DNA from: an uncultured Chlorobiota bacterium
GTDB taxonomy: Bacteria; Bacteroidota; Bacteroidia; Bacteroidales; JAADGE01
Direction of reading: 5' to 3'
DNA length: 49,435 bases
Assembly (NCBI GenBank): GCA_947311445.1
Contig: CAMZKV010000031.1
Location: 1 to 49,435, forward strand
How positions within the stretch are numbered: position 1 is the first letter of the stretch; every line of letters begins with the position of its first letter. A program made the position numbers and the translations under genes. Positions 25,877 to 35,128 of the stretch are shown one piece after another. A model generated the notes under the pieces. The model was not told the origin of the DNA. It searched no databases and saw only the letters and a list, made by a program, of their open reading frames with translations.

Positions 25877-27094
25877 TTATTTTTTCCAATCTAATAGGCG
25901 TTGTTCACCTTTTAGTTTTCTTATTTCAGTAATATCTTGACTAACTTCAATTGTTCCCTTAAATTCATTCTTATCATTTCTCACTGCATAATAATCAATT
26001 AAAATAAATCGCCCTTTCATTTGTATCCAAAATCTTGCATTGTCCTTTTCGCCAGATTTGAATGATGCAACAATTTCATCAACTATATGCACACTCTCAT
26101 GAGGATGACAATTTTGAACAGTTCTGCCTATAATTGCTTTTGAACGAGTAAAAAATCTATGTTTTGGATTTGAAAAAAATCTAACAGTATCATTTTCATC
26201 TACAAAAGTTATATCAACCGGCAAATGATTTATTAATAATTTTATTTGCTCATGACTTAAAATACCTGTTTCTAAATCGGCAAATAGTTTTCCAATTTTT
26301 GAATAATCTTTTATTGGTTCTTCTTCAACTAATATTTTGGGCTTAATGGGTGCATCAATATATGCAAAACCAATTTCAAAACTTTGAATAAGCATTTCGT
26401 TAAAATCTTTTTCTGAAAAAAACTTTAGTGCAAATGGATGTAAAATAAATTCTTCTCTAAAAATAATAGGAACAACAGCAAAGAAAAATTTCCCTAATTC
26501 AATATTGAATTCTTTAAAGTTTGGTTTTTTGTTTTCTAAAATTTTAATATTATTATTTATGCTATTACGAATATCATCATGAAAAGCCCACATTACTTTA
26601 AGACAAGTATAATGTTCATATTTTTTTTCAAAATATGGAAATAAAATATTTTCTTTTTTAGAATAATGCTTTTCAAATTCCTTAAATTTATTAAAATATT
26701 CAATAAACTTATCTTTTTCATTTGAGAAAGTTTCTTTATTTTTATTAACTTTCTTCAATAATATTTTAATATTTTGAAGTATTTTCTCTGCTTCTTTATT
26801 TTCTTTTTCAAGATAGAATAAAAAACTGTTTCTTTTTGGGTTTTCCTTTGGAAAATTCTTTAAAGGTTCATAAAAAATATTTAAAATTTTACCTATATTT
26901 TCTTTTATAGTTGGGACATTAAACTTTTTAACAAGTTCATGAACTACAAAAATAACATCTTCCGGACTTAAATTATCAATTGCATTTTGATAGCGTTTGA
27001 CGTAATCTTTACGTTTTCCACCATTAATTATTCCTATTGAAAAGGCGATTAGTTCTTCTCGCCGTTGAGCTATATTATTTATAAATTCTGACAT
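25877..27094 (-). CDS. DUF438 / hemerythrin-like / PAS domain sensor protein
   Basis: 405 residues, cytosolic. The N-terminal DUF438 domain spans about 1-75. A hemerythrin-like helical region (about 85-235) has candidate iron ligands in HYSKKENILFPYFEKKYEH and MWAFHDDIRN. A PAS domain fills the C-terminal part (about 275-395: LPVDITFVDENDTVRFFSNP, GRTVQNCHPHESVHIVDEI, GTIEVSQDITEIRKLKGEQ). This architecture is known in anaerobes and facultative bacteria and is thought to sense oxygen, NO or redox state; it carries no output domain such as kinase or HTH. It has a near-consensus promoter (TTTG-N18-TAATTTTG) and a 7-bp gap to the PagL-like gene. Confidence 0.88.
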   Translation of the reverse strand: MSEFINNIAQRREELIAFSIGIINGGKRKDYVKRYQNAIDNLSPEDVIFVVHELVKKFNVPTIKENIGKILNIFYEPLKNFPKENPKRNSFLFYLEKENKEAEKILQNIKILLKKVNKNKETFSNEKDKFIEYFNKFKEFEKHYSKKENILFPYFEKKYEHYTCLKVMWAFHDDIRNSINNNIKILENKKPNFKEFNIELGKFFFAVVPIIFREEFILHPFALKFFSEKDFNEMLIQSFEIGFAYIDAPIKPKILVEEEPIKDYSKIGKLFADLETGILSHEQIKLLINHLPVDITFVDENDTVRFFSNPKHRFFTRSKAIIGRTVQNCHPHESVHIVDEIVASFKSGEKDNARFWIQMKGRFILIDYYAVRNDKNEFKGTIEVSQDITEIRKLKGEQRLLDWKK

Positions 27095-27106
27095 TTTTTT
27101 ATTTTC

Positions 27107-27136
27107 AAAATTAAAAGAAATTATTTCAATCTCAAA
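27107..27136 (-). promoter_or_regulatory. Promoter for the DUF438-PagL operon
   Basis: On the minus strand TTTG (27133-27136), 18 nt, then TAATTTTG (27107-27114), an exact TAnnTTTG, 12 nt before the ATG at 27094. Confidence 0.6.
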
Positions 27137-27151
27137 CTTTGAAATTATTAG

Positions 27152-27181
27152 TTGTTGAAAAATAGTATTTTTATAACTTTA
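27152..27181 (+). promoter_or_regulatory. Candidate promoter for yggS
   Basis: TTG (27152-27154), 19 nt, TAACTTTA (27174-27181), one base off consensus, 32 nt before the ATG at 27214. It is divergent from the DUF438 promoter. A purine-rich AAAGGAAATG precedes and includes the start. Confidence 0.45.
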
Positions 27182-27213
27182 CAAAGTTTTAGTTCAATTT
27201 CAAAAAAAAGGAA

Positions 27214-27882
27214 ATGAGTATAAAAGATAATCTTTCAAATATCAAATTTGGTCTTCCTGAAAAAGTTAAAATAGTTGCAGTATCCAAGACTAAGCCAAAT
27301 GAAGATATTTTATTGGCTTATGAAACCGGACATAAAATTTTTGGTGAAAATAAGGTTCAAGATTTGGTTAAGAAATATGAAGATTTACCAAAAGATATTG
27401 AATGGCACTTTATTGGGCATCTACAAACAAATAAAGTAAAATTTATTGCTCCTTTTATTTCATTGGTTCATGCTGTTGACAGCCTTAAATTATTAAGAAA
27501 ACTAAATTCCGAAGCAAAAAAAAACAATAGAATAATAAAATGTTTGTTACAAATGCACATTGCAGATGAAACTACAAAATTTGGATTAAATAAAAATGAA
27601 ATAAAAGAAATTTTAAACTTTGATGAATACAAAACTTTTAATAATATTCGGATTTCCGGTTTAATGGGAATGGCAACCTATACTAATGATAAGAAGCAGG
27701 TAAGGAATGAATTTAAGTTTTTAAAATCTTCTTTTGATGAAATTAAACGTGAGTTTTTCACAAATTCTTCTTATTTCGAAGAAATTTCAATGGGAATGTC
27801 GGGGGATTATAAAATTGCAATTGAAGAAGGTTCTACGATGGTTAGAATTGGCAGCAAAATTTTTGGGCTTAGAAATTATTAA
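27214..27882 (+). CDS. YggS/PLPBP-family pyridoxal phosphate homeostasis protein
   Basis: 222 residues, the usual length. A TIM-barrel fold is indicated by IVAVSKTKPNEDILLAYETG (about 21-40), where the Lys in VSKTKP would form the PLP Schiff base. Further motifs are FGENKVQDL, WHFIGHLQTNK, GLMGMATYT, EISMGMSGDY and STMVRIGSKIFG near the C-terminus. Family members bind PLP without known catalysis and buffer free PLP and amino/keto acid pools. Transcribed from its own promoter; a YdcF-like lipoprotein gene follows 10 bp downstream. Confidence 0.95.
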   Translation: MSIKDNLSNIKFGLPEKVKIVAVSKTKPNEDILLAYETGHKIFGENKVQDLVKKYEDLPKDIEWHFIGHLQTNKVKFIAPFISLVHAVDSLKLLRKLNSEAKKNNRIIKCLLQMHIADETTKFGLNKNEIKEILNFDEYKTFNNIRISGLMGMATYTNDKKQVRNEFKFLKSSFDEIKREFFTNSSYFEEISMGMSGDYKIAIEEGSTMVRIGSKIFGLRNY

Positions 27883-27892
27883 AATAAAGATC

Positions 27893-28507
27893 TTGAAAAA
27901 AACAGTCCTATATTTGTTAATTATTTTAAGTTTTAGCTCGTGTTCTAAACTTTCGTATAAAATTGCGAGCAAACATGCACCTTTTGATGCTATAATTGTA
28001 ACAGGAACTCCTATATTTAATAAGCAATGGGATGATGTTATGAGAATGCGAGTTTATTGGTCTTATATTCTTTACAAAAGAGGTATTACAAAAAACATAA
28101 TCTATTCAGGTTCAGCTGTTTATTCTCCTTACATTGAATCTAAAGTAATGAGATTATATGCCCTAAAATTGGGGATTCCTAATGAAAACATTTTTATTGA
28201 TACAATTGCAGAACATAGTACTGAAAATCTGTGGTACTCAAATAAACTTGCTAAAAAACAAGGTTTTAAAAATATTGCATTGGCAACCGACCCATTTCAA
28301 AATTTAGCAATGAAAAAGTTTAGAAAAGATTATGGATTAAAAATTCGATCAATTCCAATTATTATCTCAGAAGTTCATGAATATATGAATTTGAAATCTC
28401 CTGAAATTGATGTTTCTTCAGCTTTTGTAAAAAATTTTAAATCAATAAAAGAAAGAGAAAGCCTTTGGAAACGAATGAAAGGAACTATGGGATTAAATAT
28501 AAAATAA
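27893..28507 (+). CDS. YdcF/DUF218-family lipoprotein
   Basis: 204 residues from a TTG at 27893. A longer frame begins inside yggS but would lack a usable signal peptide. From the TTG the protein starts with a lipoprotein signal peptide (KKTVLYLLIILSFSSCSK, Cys near residue 17). The DUF218 Rossmann-like core follows: FDAIIVTGTP, IIYSGSAV, a serine/glutamate segment EHSTENLWYSN, and FKNIALATDPF. E. coli members include SanA, ElyC and YdcF and are linked to envelope integrity; the reaction is not defined. It is probably co-transcribed with yggS. The start codon is the uncertain point. Confidence 0.82.
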   Translation: MKKTVLYLLIILSFSSCSKLSYKIASKHAPFDAIIVTGTPIFNKQWDDVMRMRVYWSYILYKRGITKNIIYSGSAVYSPYIESKVMRLYALKLGIPNENIFIDTIAEHSTENLWYSNKLAKKQGFKNIALATDPFQNLAMKKFRKDYGLKIRSIPIIISEVHEYMNLKSPEIDVSSAFVKNFKSIKERESLWKRMKGTMGLNIK

Positions 28508-28523
28508 CTCAAATATACTAAAC

Positions 28524-29717
28524 TTAAAAACTTAAAAAATCTAATGCTTCTTTCACTAATTTTATTGACTCATTAATTTCAGAATCAGAAATTGTTAATG
28601 GAGGAGAAATTCTAAACCTTTTACTATCAAATAAAAATGGATCGCTTATAAAACCTAGTTCAATTCCTTTGCTTATCATTTTTTCTACAGCCTCTGAAGA
28701 CGACAGCTCAAAAGCAAGAAACAAACCTTTGCCTCTTATAGTTTTTATTTTAGAATGACTTTTTAAGGCATCTATATAAATTTGCCCTTTTCTATTTGCT
28801 TCATTATGTAAGTTTTCTGATAAAATTACATTTAAACTAGCCAAAGCACCAGCAGCAGATATAGGGTGTCCTCCAAATGTTGTTATATGTCCTAAAGCCG
28901 GGCTATGTGTCAAAGAGTTAATTATTTTTAAATCTGAAACAAAAGCACCAATTGGCATTCCTCCACCCATTCCTTTTGCAATAGCAATAATATCTGGAAC
29001 AATTCCATAATGTTCAAAAGCAAACAGTTTTCCTGTTCTTCCAAAACCTGTTTGAATTTCATCAATTATCAATAAAGTACCGGTTTCCGTGCACCTCTCT
29101 CTAAGCATTTTCATAAAAGTAACATTGGCAGGAATAATTCCTCCTTCTGCTTGAATTGCTTCAACAACTACACCGGCAGTTTTTTTTGTAATATTATTAA
29201 TTTGAGTTTCATCGTTAAAATTTAGAAATGAGATTGAAGGAACAAGAGGTCTGAATGCTTGAGTCATTTCTTCGTTATTCATAAGACTTAGTGCTCCATG
29301 AGTACTTCCGTGATAGGCATTTTTAAAAGCAATAATTTCCGGTCTTCCTGTATATCTTTTTGCAAGTTTCATTGCTCCTTCAATCGCTTCGCTTCCGGAA
29401 TTTACAAAATAAACTGAGTTTAGTTTTTCAGAAATATTATCAGTTAATAATTTTGCAAACTTAACCTGCGGACTTTGAATATATTCGCCATAAACCATTA
29501 GGTGCAAATACTTATCAAGCTGATTTTTAATGGCTTCAACAACTTTTGGGTGCCTGTGCCCAACATTACTTACAGAAACACCCGATACTAAATCTATATA
29601 TTTTTTTCCATTTGTATCAAACATATAAATTCCTTCTGCTTTCTCAATTTCAAGTGCAAGTGGTGCTTGTGAAGTTTGTCCTACGTGTTGAAAAAAAAGT
29701 TGTCTGTTTGTAATCAT
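28524..29717 (-). CDS. Class III PLP-dependent aminotransferase (acetylornithine/ornithine type)
   Basis: 397 residues, full length. The fold-type I class III pattern is complete: FVNSGSEAIEGAMKLAKRYT (about 104-123), AYHGSTHGALSLM, LLIIDEIQTGFGRTGKLFAF (about 213-232, Asp contacting the PLP pyridine N), and IAKGMGGGMPIGAFV (about 246-260, Lys forming the internal aldimine). TTFGGHPISAAGALA follows. This group includes acetylornithine, ornithine, 4-aminobutyrate and lysine aminotransferases, and the sequence alone does not separate them. No arginine biosynthesis gene adjoins it. It converges on the YdcF-like gene with only 16 bp between, without an obvious terminator. Confidence 0.92.
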   Translation of the reverse strand: MITNRQLFFQHVGQTSQAPLALEIEKAEGIYMFDTNGKKYIDLVSGVSVSNVGHRHPKVVEAIKNQLDKYLHLMVYGEYIQSPQVKFAKLLTDNISEKLNSVYFVNSGSEAIEGAMKLAKRYTGRPEIIAFKNAYHGSTHGALSLMNNEEMTQAFRPLVPSISFLNFNDETQINNITKKTAGVVVEAIQAEGGIIPANVTFMKMLRERCTETGTLLIIDEIQTGFGRTGKLFAFEHYGIVPDIIAIAKGMGGGMPIGAFVSDLKIINSLTHSPALGHITTFGGHPISAAGALASLNVILSENLHNEANRKGQIYIDALKSHSKIKTIRGKGLFLAFELSSSEAVEKMISKGIELGFISDPFLFDSKRFRISPPLTISDSEINESIKLVKEALDFLSF

Positions 29718-29803
29718 GCTTAATAATTAAAATTTGGTAAATATATTTTTTTGCTCTTATGCTAAACTGTTAAAATTGGAAAAAACTCCTGTAAGGGTTT
29801 TAT

Positions 29804-30478
29804 TTAAAACATCTTTCCATTTAAATAATTTCTAATAATATTTTCAGAATCATTAATACTTCTTTTTAGCCATTCTAAAACTATTATTTCTTGTTCTGAT
29901 TTTTTTAATTTAAAATCAATATTGGATTCTCTAAGTTTTAAAATTAAATGATGCAGACTTAAGGCAGCAGAAACCGAGATATTAAAACTTTCAGTGAAAC
30001 CATACATAGGTATTTTAAGAAACTCATCTGCATTTTCCATAGCAATTTCACTCAAGCCGGGTCCTTCTGAACCAAACAAAAGAGCAAACTTTCCTGCTTG
30101 AATATCAAAATCTTCTAAATTTACATCTTTTTTATGAGGTGTTGTGGCAATTATTCTGTATCCTTTATTTTTTAATTCATTAATTGTACTTACTGTATTA
30201 TTCTCATTTTTATTATACTTATACAAATTTAACCATTTAGACGAACCTCTTGCCACATCCGGATTTACAGTATATTCATTTTCATTTTCAATAATATGAA
30301 CATCTTGAACACCAAAACAATCACAAGAACGCAATACTGCACTTGCATTGTGTGGTTGAAATATGTCTTCAAGCACAACAGTCATATATCGTGTTCTGTC
30401 ATCTATTATTTTATTAAATAAATTGAAACGTTCAGTTGTTATAAACTGGCTTAAGTATGATATTAGTTTATTTGTCAT
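29804..30478 (-). CDS. SpoU/TrmH-family RNA 2'-O-ribose methyltransferase
   Basis: 224 residues from the ATG at 30478; a TTG three codons upstream is less likely. The trefoil-knot SPOUT domain shows all three family motifs: motif 1 NASAVLRSCDCFGVQ, motif 2 ALLFGSEGPGLSE, motif 3 IPMYGFTESFNISVSAAL. A helical C-terminal extension with basic residues follows. The closest known function is TrmH, which methylates G18 of tRNA, but rRNA methylating relatives share these motifs. A TAATTTTG box at 30485-30492 sits so close to the ATG that the message would be almost leaderless. Confidence 0.9.
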   Translation of the reverse strand: MTNKLISYLSQFITTERFNLFNKIIDDRTRYMTVVLEDIFQPHNASAVLRSCDCFGVQDVHIIENENEYTVNPDVARGSSKWLNLYKYNKNENNTVSTINELKNKGYRIIATTPHKKDVNLEDFDIQAGKFALLFGSEGPGLSEIAMENADEFLKIPMYGFTESFNISVSAALSLHHLILKLRESNIDFKLKKSEQEIIVLEWLKRSINDSENIIRNYLNGKMF

Positions 30479-30495
30479 CACTTGCAAAATTAAAC

Positions 30496-30536
30496 AAAAA
30501 AATAAGTTGTCCGATTAAAGACAACTTATTTTTTTT
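30496..30536. terminator. Bidirectional terminator hairpin upstream of the trmH-like gene
   Basis: AAATAAGTTGTC pairs with GACAACTTATTT around an 8-nt loop, with A/T runs on both sides. It is the second hairpin behind the gene ending at 30610. Confidence 0.75.
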
Positions 30537-30556
30537 AGGAATAAATTTTTAAATAA

Positions 30557-30598
30557 AAACCGCTGTCAGGTCTAAAAGACTCTGACAGGGATTTTTTT
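30557..30598 (-). terminator. Terminator of the lamin-tail T9SS gene
   Basis: On the minus strand CTGTCAG-A-GTC pairs with GAC-CTGACAG, followed by GCGGTTTTTATTT. It lies 12 bp past the stop at 30610. Confidence 0.75.
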
Positions 30599-30609
30599 AG
30601 AATATTTAA

Positions 30610-33600
30610 TTAGTTTTTAATAAAAGTTTTAATACTTTTTGAACCATTAGTATTAATAAATTCTAGAAAATACATTCCGTTTGTTAAATTATTTATATTA
30701 AGCTCTGCATTTTCGCCAAAAACAGAAACTGTTTTAACAACTTTTCCTAAAACATTTACAAAAGAAACAGATGAAACATTTTTCATATTTTCCACAAATA
30801 ATTTATTATTTGCAGGATTTGGATAAATGTTAATTTTATTTTCTGTTATTCTTGAAATCGCATCAGGTTTTGAAATTGTAATTTCACCACCAGTAACATT
30901 TGATGTAAAAGCAGAAGAAAATTGTGAGTTCATACAGCCTGAAATAAATCCGTGTGAATTTGCATGAGTTTCCAGTTGTAAGATATCTCCATCTGTTATA
31001 TAAGCAGGGTCAAACCAAACATGTAAAATAATTTCTCTGCTTGTTCCATTATCAACTATAGCAGTAGCAGGATCTACTTCATAAACTATTTTATTTCCTG
31101 TTATTACAGGTTCAGACAAAAATTGAATAGGATTTAAGGCATCTCCAAAATCGAACCAAGCACCGTTAATTCCAAATCCATCAACAGGTAATGTATTATT
31201 TGCTCCGGTATAAAAAGTCATTTGAGATAATGCAGTAGGTAAGCCATCTGTTCCTTCATCTGTTATTTTAAATTTAAAAACTTCAATTGCATTTATAGAA
31301 TCTGCAACATTATTACAGTTTATAGTTTGAGTAATAACCTGATTGTCAGGGTCTTCAATAAGCGACGTCATATCTCTTGCTACTTCAACAGCATCGGCAA
31401 TTCCTCTTGGGTTTACTTTATATTTTCCAAAAGAAAAAGTTACAACACCTGTTAAATTATACATTGTACCATTTGTTAATGCAAAACCACTTCCATAGTG
31501 ATAATCAACATCATCGTTAAAGCATAATACATTTCCATCGCAATCATGTCCAAAATACTCGTAATGATTTTGAGAGTCTAAACTGTCAATTACAATATTC
31601 TCAACTGTTACTAATTGTCCTTCCCAAGGTTCAGCATTTACATCGTCTTGTGCTAAGGAATAATTAAGATTTATTGAATTTACAATTGCTGGAACTTCTG
31701 TATAACCACTGTTTATACTTATAAGAGTTGGGTTTTCTAATTCTGTCATTCCAAAATAGAAAGTTTTTTGTCCTGCAACAGTAATACTGTCTCCTACATT
31801 AACATTATCTCCAAGCCCATTATCTGCAATAAGTAAACCGTGCATTGCATCATTTGAATCTTGTATCCAAACTTGGTTATATTCATCATCAGCAGTAACA
31901 ATTCCGCTTACAGTAAAATTATATCCTTGTCTGACAGTATCGGGATGATTTGCAGTATTTGTAAAAGAAATTGGTAAAACACCTGCATAAAATTGATAAG
32001 TTGTACTGTTTGCCACATCATTTAAATTGTCTCTAATTGTATTTAAAGTAAAATTATTTTGAGCTTTTAAATAAACAATAGAATCATATGTTGCATCAAT
32101 TGATGCTTGTGTAAAGTTAACAGTTGTTTGTCCTGTTGCTGTTAAAGTATAATCGGCAGGATTAACAGAAGTTAAACCACTTTCGTAAAATACAACAAGA
32201 GAATCGTTATTTATTGAATACGCATTAACAATATTAATTGGTGGTGGTGCAGGTGTAAATGATAGTGTCCAATCATGTTCAGCACCAATAGCCTCGTAAT
32301 TTCCCCAACCAATATAATAATTTATTCCTGCAACAACATTAAAATCTAATGTTTCTTGTGAGGTGCTGCAATTATCATCAGCGTTATCAAAATTTGTTCC
32401 TCCACAATTATCTTCAATTATTTCTACATCTGTATCAACAGTTGTAAGCCCACAATCAGAAACAGTAATTGTTCCGTTTGTTGGAGCTGTGAAAACATAC
32501 CATTGATCATAGGCACCCCCTCCTCCTTGTGGATGTATTGCATGATGAGTTCCTACATTAACAGGAACTGCAGCAGAACAAGTTGCACCACCGTTTGTAA
32601 CAACGGAAACAGTAAAGTGTACTGTATCTGCAACATTAGGTATAAGAGGCTGATGAGCATTATCCACCAACCAAGTAATAACAGTGTGGTTTCCATTTGA
32701 CAAACCAGTTAAAGCAATAGGATTAGTAGTATAATACATAACAGTTGAACCTCCGTCAACAGTATAATGTATATGTCCATCATCAGAACCTCCAGAATTA
32801 TCTCCTACTACAAAATTTTCAACATTAAAAACTATATCTACATCTGCCGATGTTTCTGTACTTCCTTCTGTTGGGCTTGTAATTGTAATAGTAGGAGACG
32901 GTGGTGCAGGTATAGTGTTTGGAGTAACAGCAGTTGTTCCCCAAGTTACAGTTATATTTTCAGAAGTTTCATCTCTTCCGTTAACCCCGTTACTACCCGA
33001 TGTTGTTTGTGTTCCTTCTGACATATCTATTCTTTGCCAAGAATCACCTGATGCGTGAGTTTGTGTCATAAATTCTTGATTTGCAAGTGGGGTATCATTA
33101 TTATAAGTACTTGAATTAATTGTTACACCTGTTTTATCAACAGCTTCTGCATTGTCTCCCCACATAAAATAATCTACATCAGTTACAAGATCTGATGAGC
33201 CGTCCCAAGCATATAATATACAAACTTCGCCACTATTTGTAAATGCTCCTTGATTGTTTATTGAACCTGCAATAGCTTCTCTCATATCAGGTATTCCATC
33301 AGGAGTACCAGCATCTTCATATAATTCATAAGTGCAATTTACTGAATAAGTTGTAAAAAAATTATCTGAACCATTTAATGCAATTGTTTGAACTTCGCCT
33401 GCGTTTATGGTTGCTCCGTCTGGAAATCTTGCATGAAAATCTCCGAAACCACCGCCGCCGTAATTTGCTCCCAAAACAATATTATAATAATAGTTTCCTC
33501 CTCCGGCATATGTTGCATCTGTAATATAATAATCAGATAAATTAACAGTAGAGCTGCCGGGATTATATATTTCTACAAATTCACCAGCAGTTGGAGTAAC

Positions 33601-35055
33601 AGCAATCTCAGTAATTAATAATTTAGAAACAATAAAAGGTTCTGTTACGTCAAACGTATTACTTGTTATTCCGGAGAATGTACCACCAGTAGCATTTAAA
33701 GTAACATTTATATTTTGAGGACTGAAAGTTAAATCGCTAAAAGTTGCAAGTCCGGCAGTTGTATTAACAGGGTTAGCTCCTGTCATTGTACCTGTTGAAG
33801 TTGCTAAAGTAATAGAAGTTGCAGCATAATTAACATCTACATTTCCATAAACATCAGTAGTTCCAACTTGAACAGCAGGAGACATAACATTATTCTCAAC
33901 AACATTTGAAGGTTGTGTAACAAAAGACAGTTGAGTGGCAACAACATTTAGAGTAAAATTATTTCCAACTATGTTACCGCCAGCAAATGGGTCTTCAAAA
34001 GATGAACCTGCTGCATCAGTAGTGAACCCGTTTGAAGCAGCATTTATTTGAAATTGCAAAACACCATTATCTGGCACGTCATTGTTTTCAATATATGCAA
34101 ATAATTCAAGAGATACTGTGCTGTTATCAGGTATTGAAAATGAGATAGGTAAATAAGCATTATCTGCATTTACAATTGGTTGCCCAGTTAAAGGTATAAC
34201 AACTGAATTTGTCAAATCGTAAACGCCTCCGCCACTAAGATTATCTTCAAAGTTTATTGTATTATTAGCTCCAGCAACTAGATATATACCTGTTACAATT
34301 GTTGGAAGTCCGTCAGCAGTTCCAGCATCGGTAATATCAAAACGAAGAACAGGAACAGAATCTGCTTCTAATGAAGAAATTGTATTAGCCGACACTTGAA
34401 CTGATGGGTTAACTACGGTTGAAGTTTGGTCATTTGTATTTACTACACCAATCCATTGCCCCGGGTCAAAATTATCAGGAGCATCTTGCGGACTATTTGA
34501 AATATGATTTGTACATCCTGACGCAGAAGAACCATCAGACCAAACATTCCATTCTGCTTCATTCCATGTCTGAACTCCTGCTGTAACACTGGCAACCCTT
34601 TCAGCACGTCCATCTTCAAATTCATGACAAGTGTTTGACCCATCTTCTCCAGCAACACCAAAGAAATCAACTATTATTGAACCTGGAGAAAGTAGAAAAA
34701 TCTGATCATCCCCGTTTGAGTCTGCAGGACCACCGGTTCCTATATTTTGGTCTGCTGCAAAACCATATGTTGATGTAAATGTTGATTGGTTTGCACAAAT
34801 AATATAAAAGCCACCGGCAGCGATAGTACCTGTTAAATCTACTGGTGTTTGAGGACTTGCATTTCCATTTGTGTATCTGTTAATTTGCCAACCGGTTGAA
34901 AAATCAACAGAACTACTTCCTGCGTTATATAGCTCTACAAATCTTGCTCCCGCTTCATTATTTGGGTCAGCAATTTCTGTAATAAAAACTTGAGCTTTCA
35001 TGCCGAAACCGAGAATAAGCATAAAAGCCATTAAAAATAAAATTTTATTTTTCAT
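30610..35055 (-). CDS. Large T9SS-secreted protein with two lamin-tail domains and an OB-fold-like region
   Basis: 1481 residues. A signal peptide (about 1-21) is followed by a lamin-tail domain (about 22-190: VFITEIADPNNEAGARFVEL). Beta-sandwich repeats with acidic Ca-binding-like loops come next, then a second lamin-tail domain (from about 478: LLITEIAVTPTAGEFVEIYN). Further modules follow, including a cysteine-containing jelly-roll near 830-940 (DNCGGTNFDNADDNCST). Residues about 1025-1230 (LPISFTNTANHPDTVRQGYN ... YKVNPRGIADA) look like the OB-fold or DUF5689-like region found ahead of secreted nucleases. The T9SS sorting domain closes the protein (about 1405-1481, NKINIYPNPANNKLFVE). No nuclease or protease active site is visible. 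The lamin-tail plus OB-fold layout resembles extracellular nucleases that have lost or never had the catalytic domain; this is inference. It has a good promoter and two terminators. Confidence 0.87.
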   Translation of the reverse strand: MKNKILFLMAFMLILGFGMKAQVFITEIADPNNEAGARFVELYNAGSSSVDFSTGWQINRYTNGNASPQTPVDLTGTIAAGGFYIICANQSTFTSTYGFAADQNIGTGGPADSNGDDQIFLLSPGSIIVDFFGVAGEDGSNTCHEFEDGRAERVASVTAGVQTWNEAEWNVWSDGSSASGCTNHISNSPQDAPDNFDPGQWIGVVNTNDQTSTVVNPSVQVSANTISSLEADSVPVLRFDITDAGTADGLPTIVTGIYLVAGANNTINFEDNLSGGGVYDLTNSVVIPLTGQPIVNADNAYLPISFSIPDNSTVSLELFAYIENNDVPDNGVLQFQINAASNGFTTDAAGSSFEDPFAGGNIVGNNFTLNVVATQLSFVTQPSNVVENNVMSPAVQVGTTDVYGNVDVNYAATSITLATSTGTMTGANPVNTTAGLATFSDLTFSPQNINVTLNATGGTFSGITSNTFDVTEPFIVSKLLITEIAVTPTAGEFVEIYNPGSSTVNLSDYYITDATYAGGGNYYYNIVLGANYGGGGFGDFHARFPDGATINAGEVQTIALNGSDNFFTTYSVNCTYELYEDAGTPDGIPDMREAIAGSINNQGAFTNSGEVCILYAWDGSSDLVTDVDYFMWGDNAEAVDKTGVTINSSTYNNDTPLANQEFMTQTHASGDSWQRIDMSEGTQTTSGSNGVNGRDETSENITVTWGTTAVTPNTIPAPPSPTITITSPTEGSTETSADVDIVFNVENFVVGDNSGGSDDGHIHYTVDGGSTVMYYTTNPIALTGLSNGNHTVITWLVDNAHQPLIPNVADTVHFTVSVVTNGGATCSAAVPVNVGTHHAIHPQGGGGAYDQWYVFTAPTNGTITVSDCGLTTVDTDVEIIEDNCGGTNFDNADDNCSTSQETLDFNVVAGINYYIGWGNYEAIGAEHDWTLSFTPAPPPINIVNAYSINNDSLVVFYESGLTSVNPADYTLTATGQTTVNFTQASIDATYDSIVYLKAQNNFTLNTIRDNLNDVANSTTYQFYAGVLPISFTNTANHPDTVRQGYNFTVSGIVTADDEYNQVWIQDSNDAMHGLLIADNGLGDNVNVGDSITVAGQKTFYFGMTELENPTLISINSGYTEVPAIVNSINLNYSLAQDDVNAEPWEGQLVTVENIVIDSLDSQNHYEYFGHDCDGNVLCFNDDVDYHYGSGFALTNGTMYNLTGVVTFSFGKYKVNPRGIADAVEVARDMTSLIEDPDNQVITQTINCNNVADSINAIEVFKFKITDEGTDGLPTALSQMTFYTGANNTLPVDGFGINGAWFDFGDALNPIQFLSEPVITGNKIVYEVDPATAIVDNGTSREIILHVWFDPAYITDGDILQLETHANSHGFISGCMNSQFSSAFTSNVTGGEITISKPDAISRITENKINIYPNPANNKLFVENMKNVSSVSFVNVLGKVVKTVSVFGENAELNINNLTNGMYFLEFINTNGSKSIKTFIKN

Positions 35056-35096
35056 AATTTATATATTTAGTTAAAAATTATTTTGAAAATTTAATT

Positions 35097-35128
35097 CAAA
35101 TTTAAGAAAAGAAAAGAAAAAAATCAAA
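35097..35128 (-). promoter_or_regulatory. Promoter of the lamin-tail T9SS gene
   Basis: Minus strand TTTG (35125-35128), 20 nt of pyrimidine-rich spacer, TAAATTTG (35097-35104), an exact -7 box. The ATG is 41 nt downstream. The -33 element lies at the very 3' edge of the uvrA gene. Confidence 0.65.

Noticed and set aside
27734-27892. Upstream extension of the YdcF-like gene inside yggS
   Set aside because: The extra residues are an out-of-frame reading of yggS; the lipoprotein signal peptide starts at the TTG at 27893.
32503-33021. Plus-strand cysteine-rich open frames opposite the lamin-tail gene
   Set aside because: They are antisense shadows of Gly/Thr/Ser-rich coding sequence, with no start context and no family.
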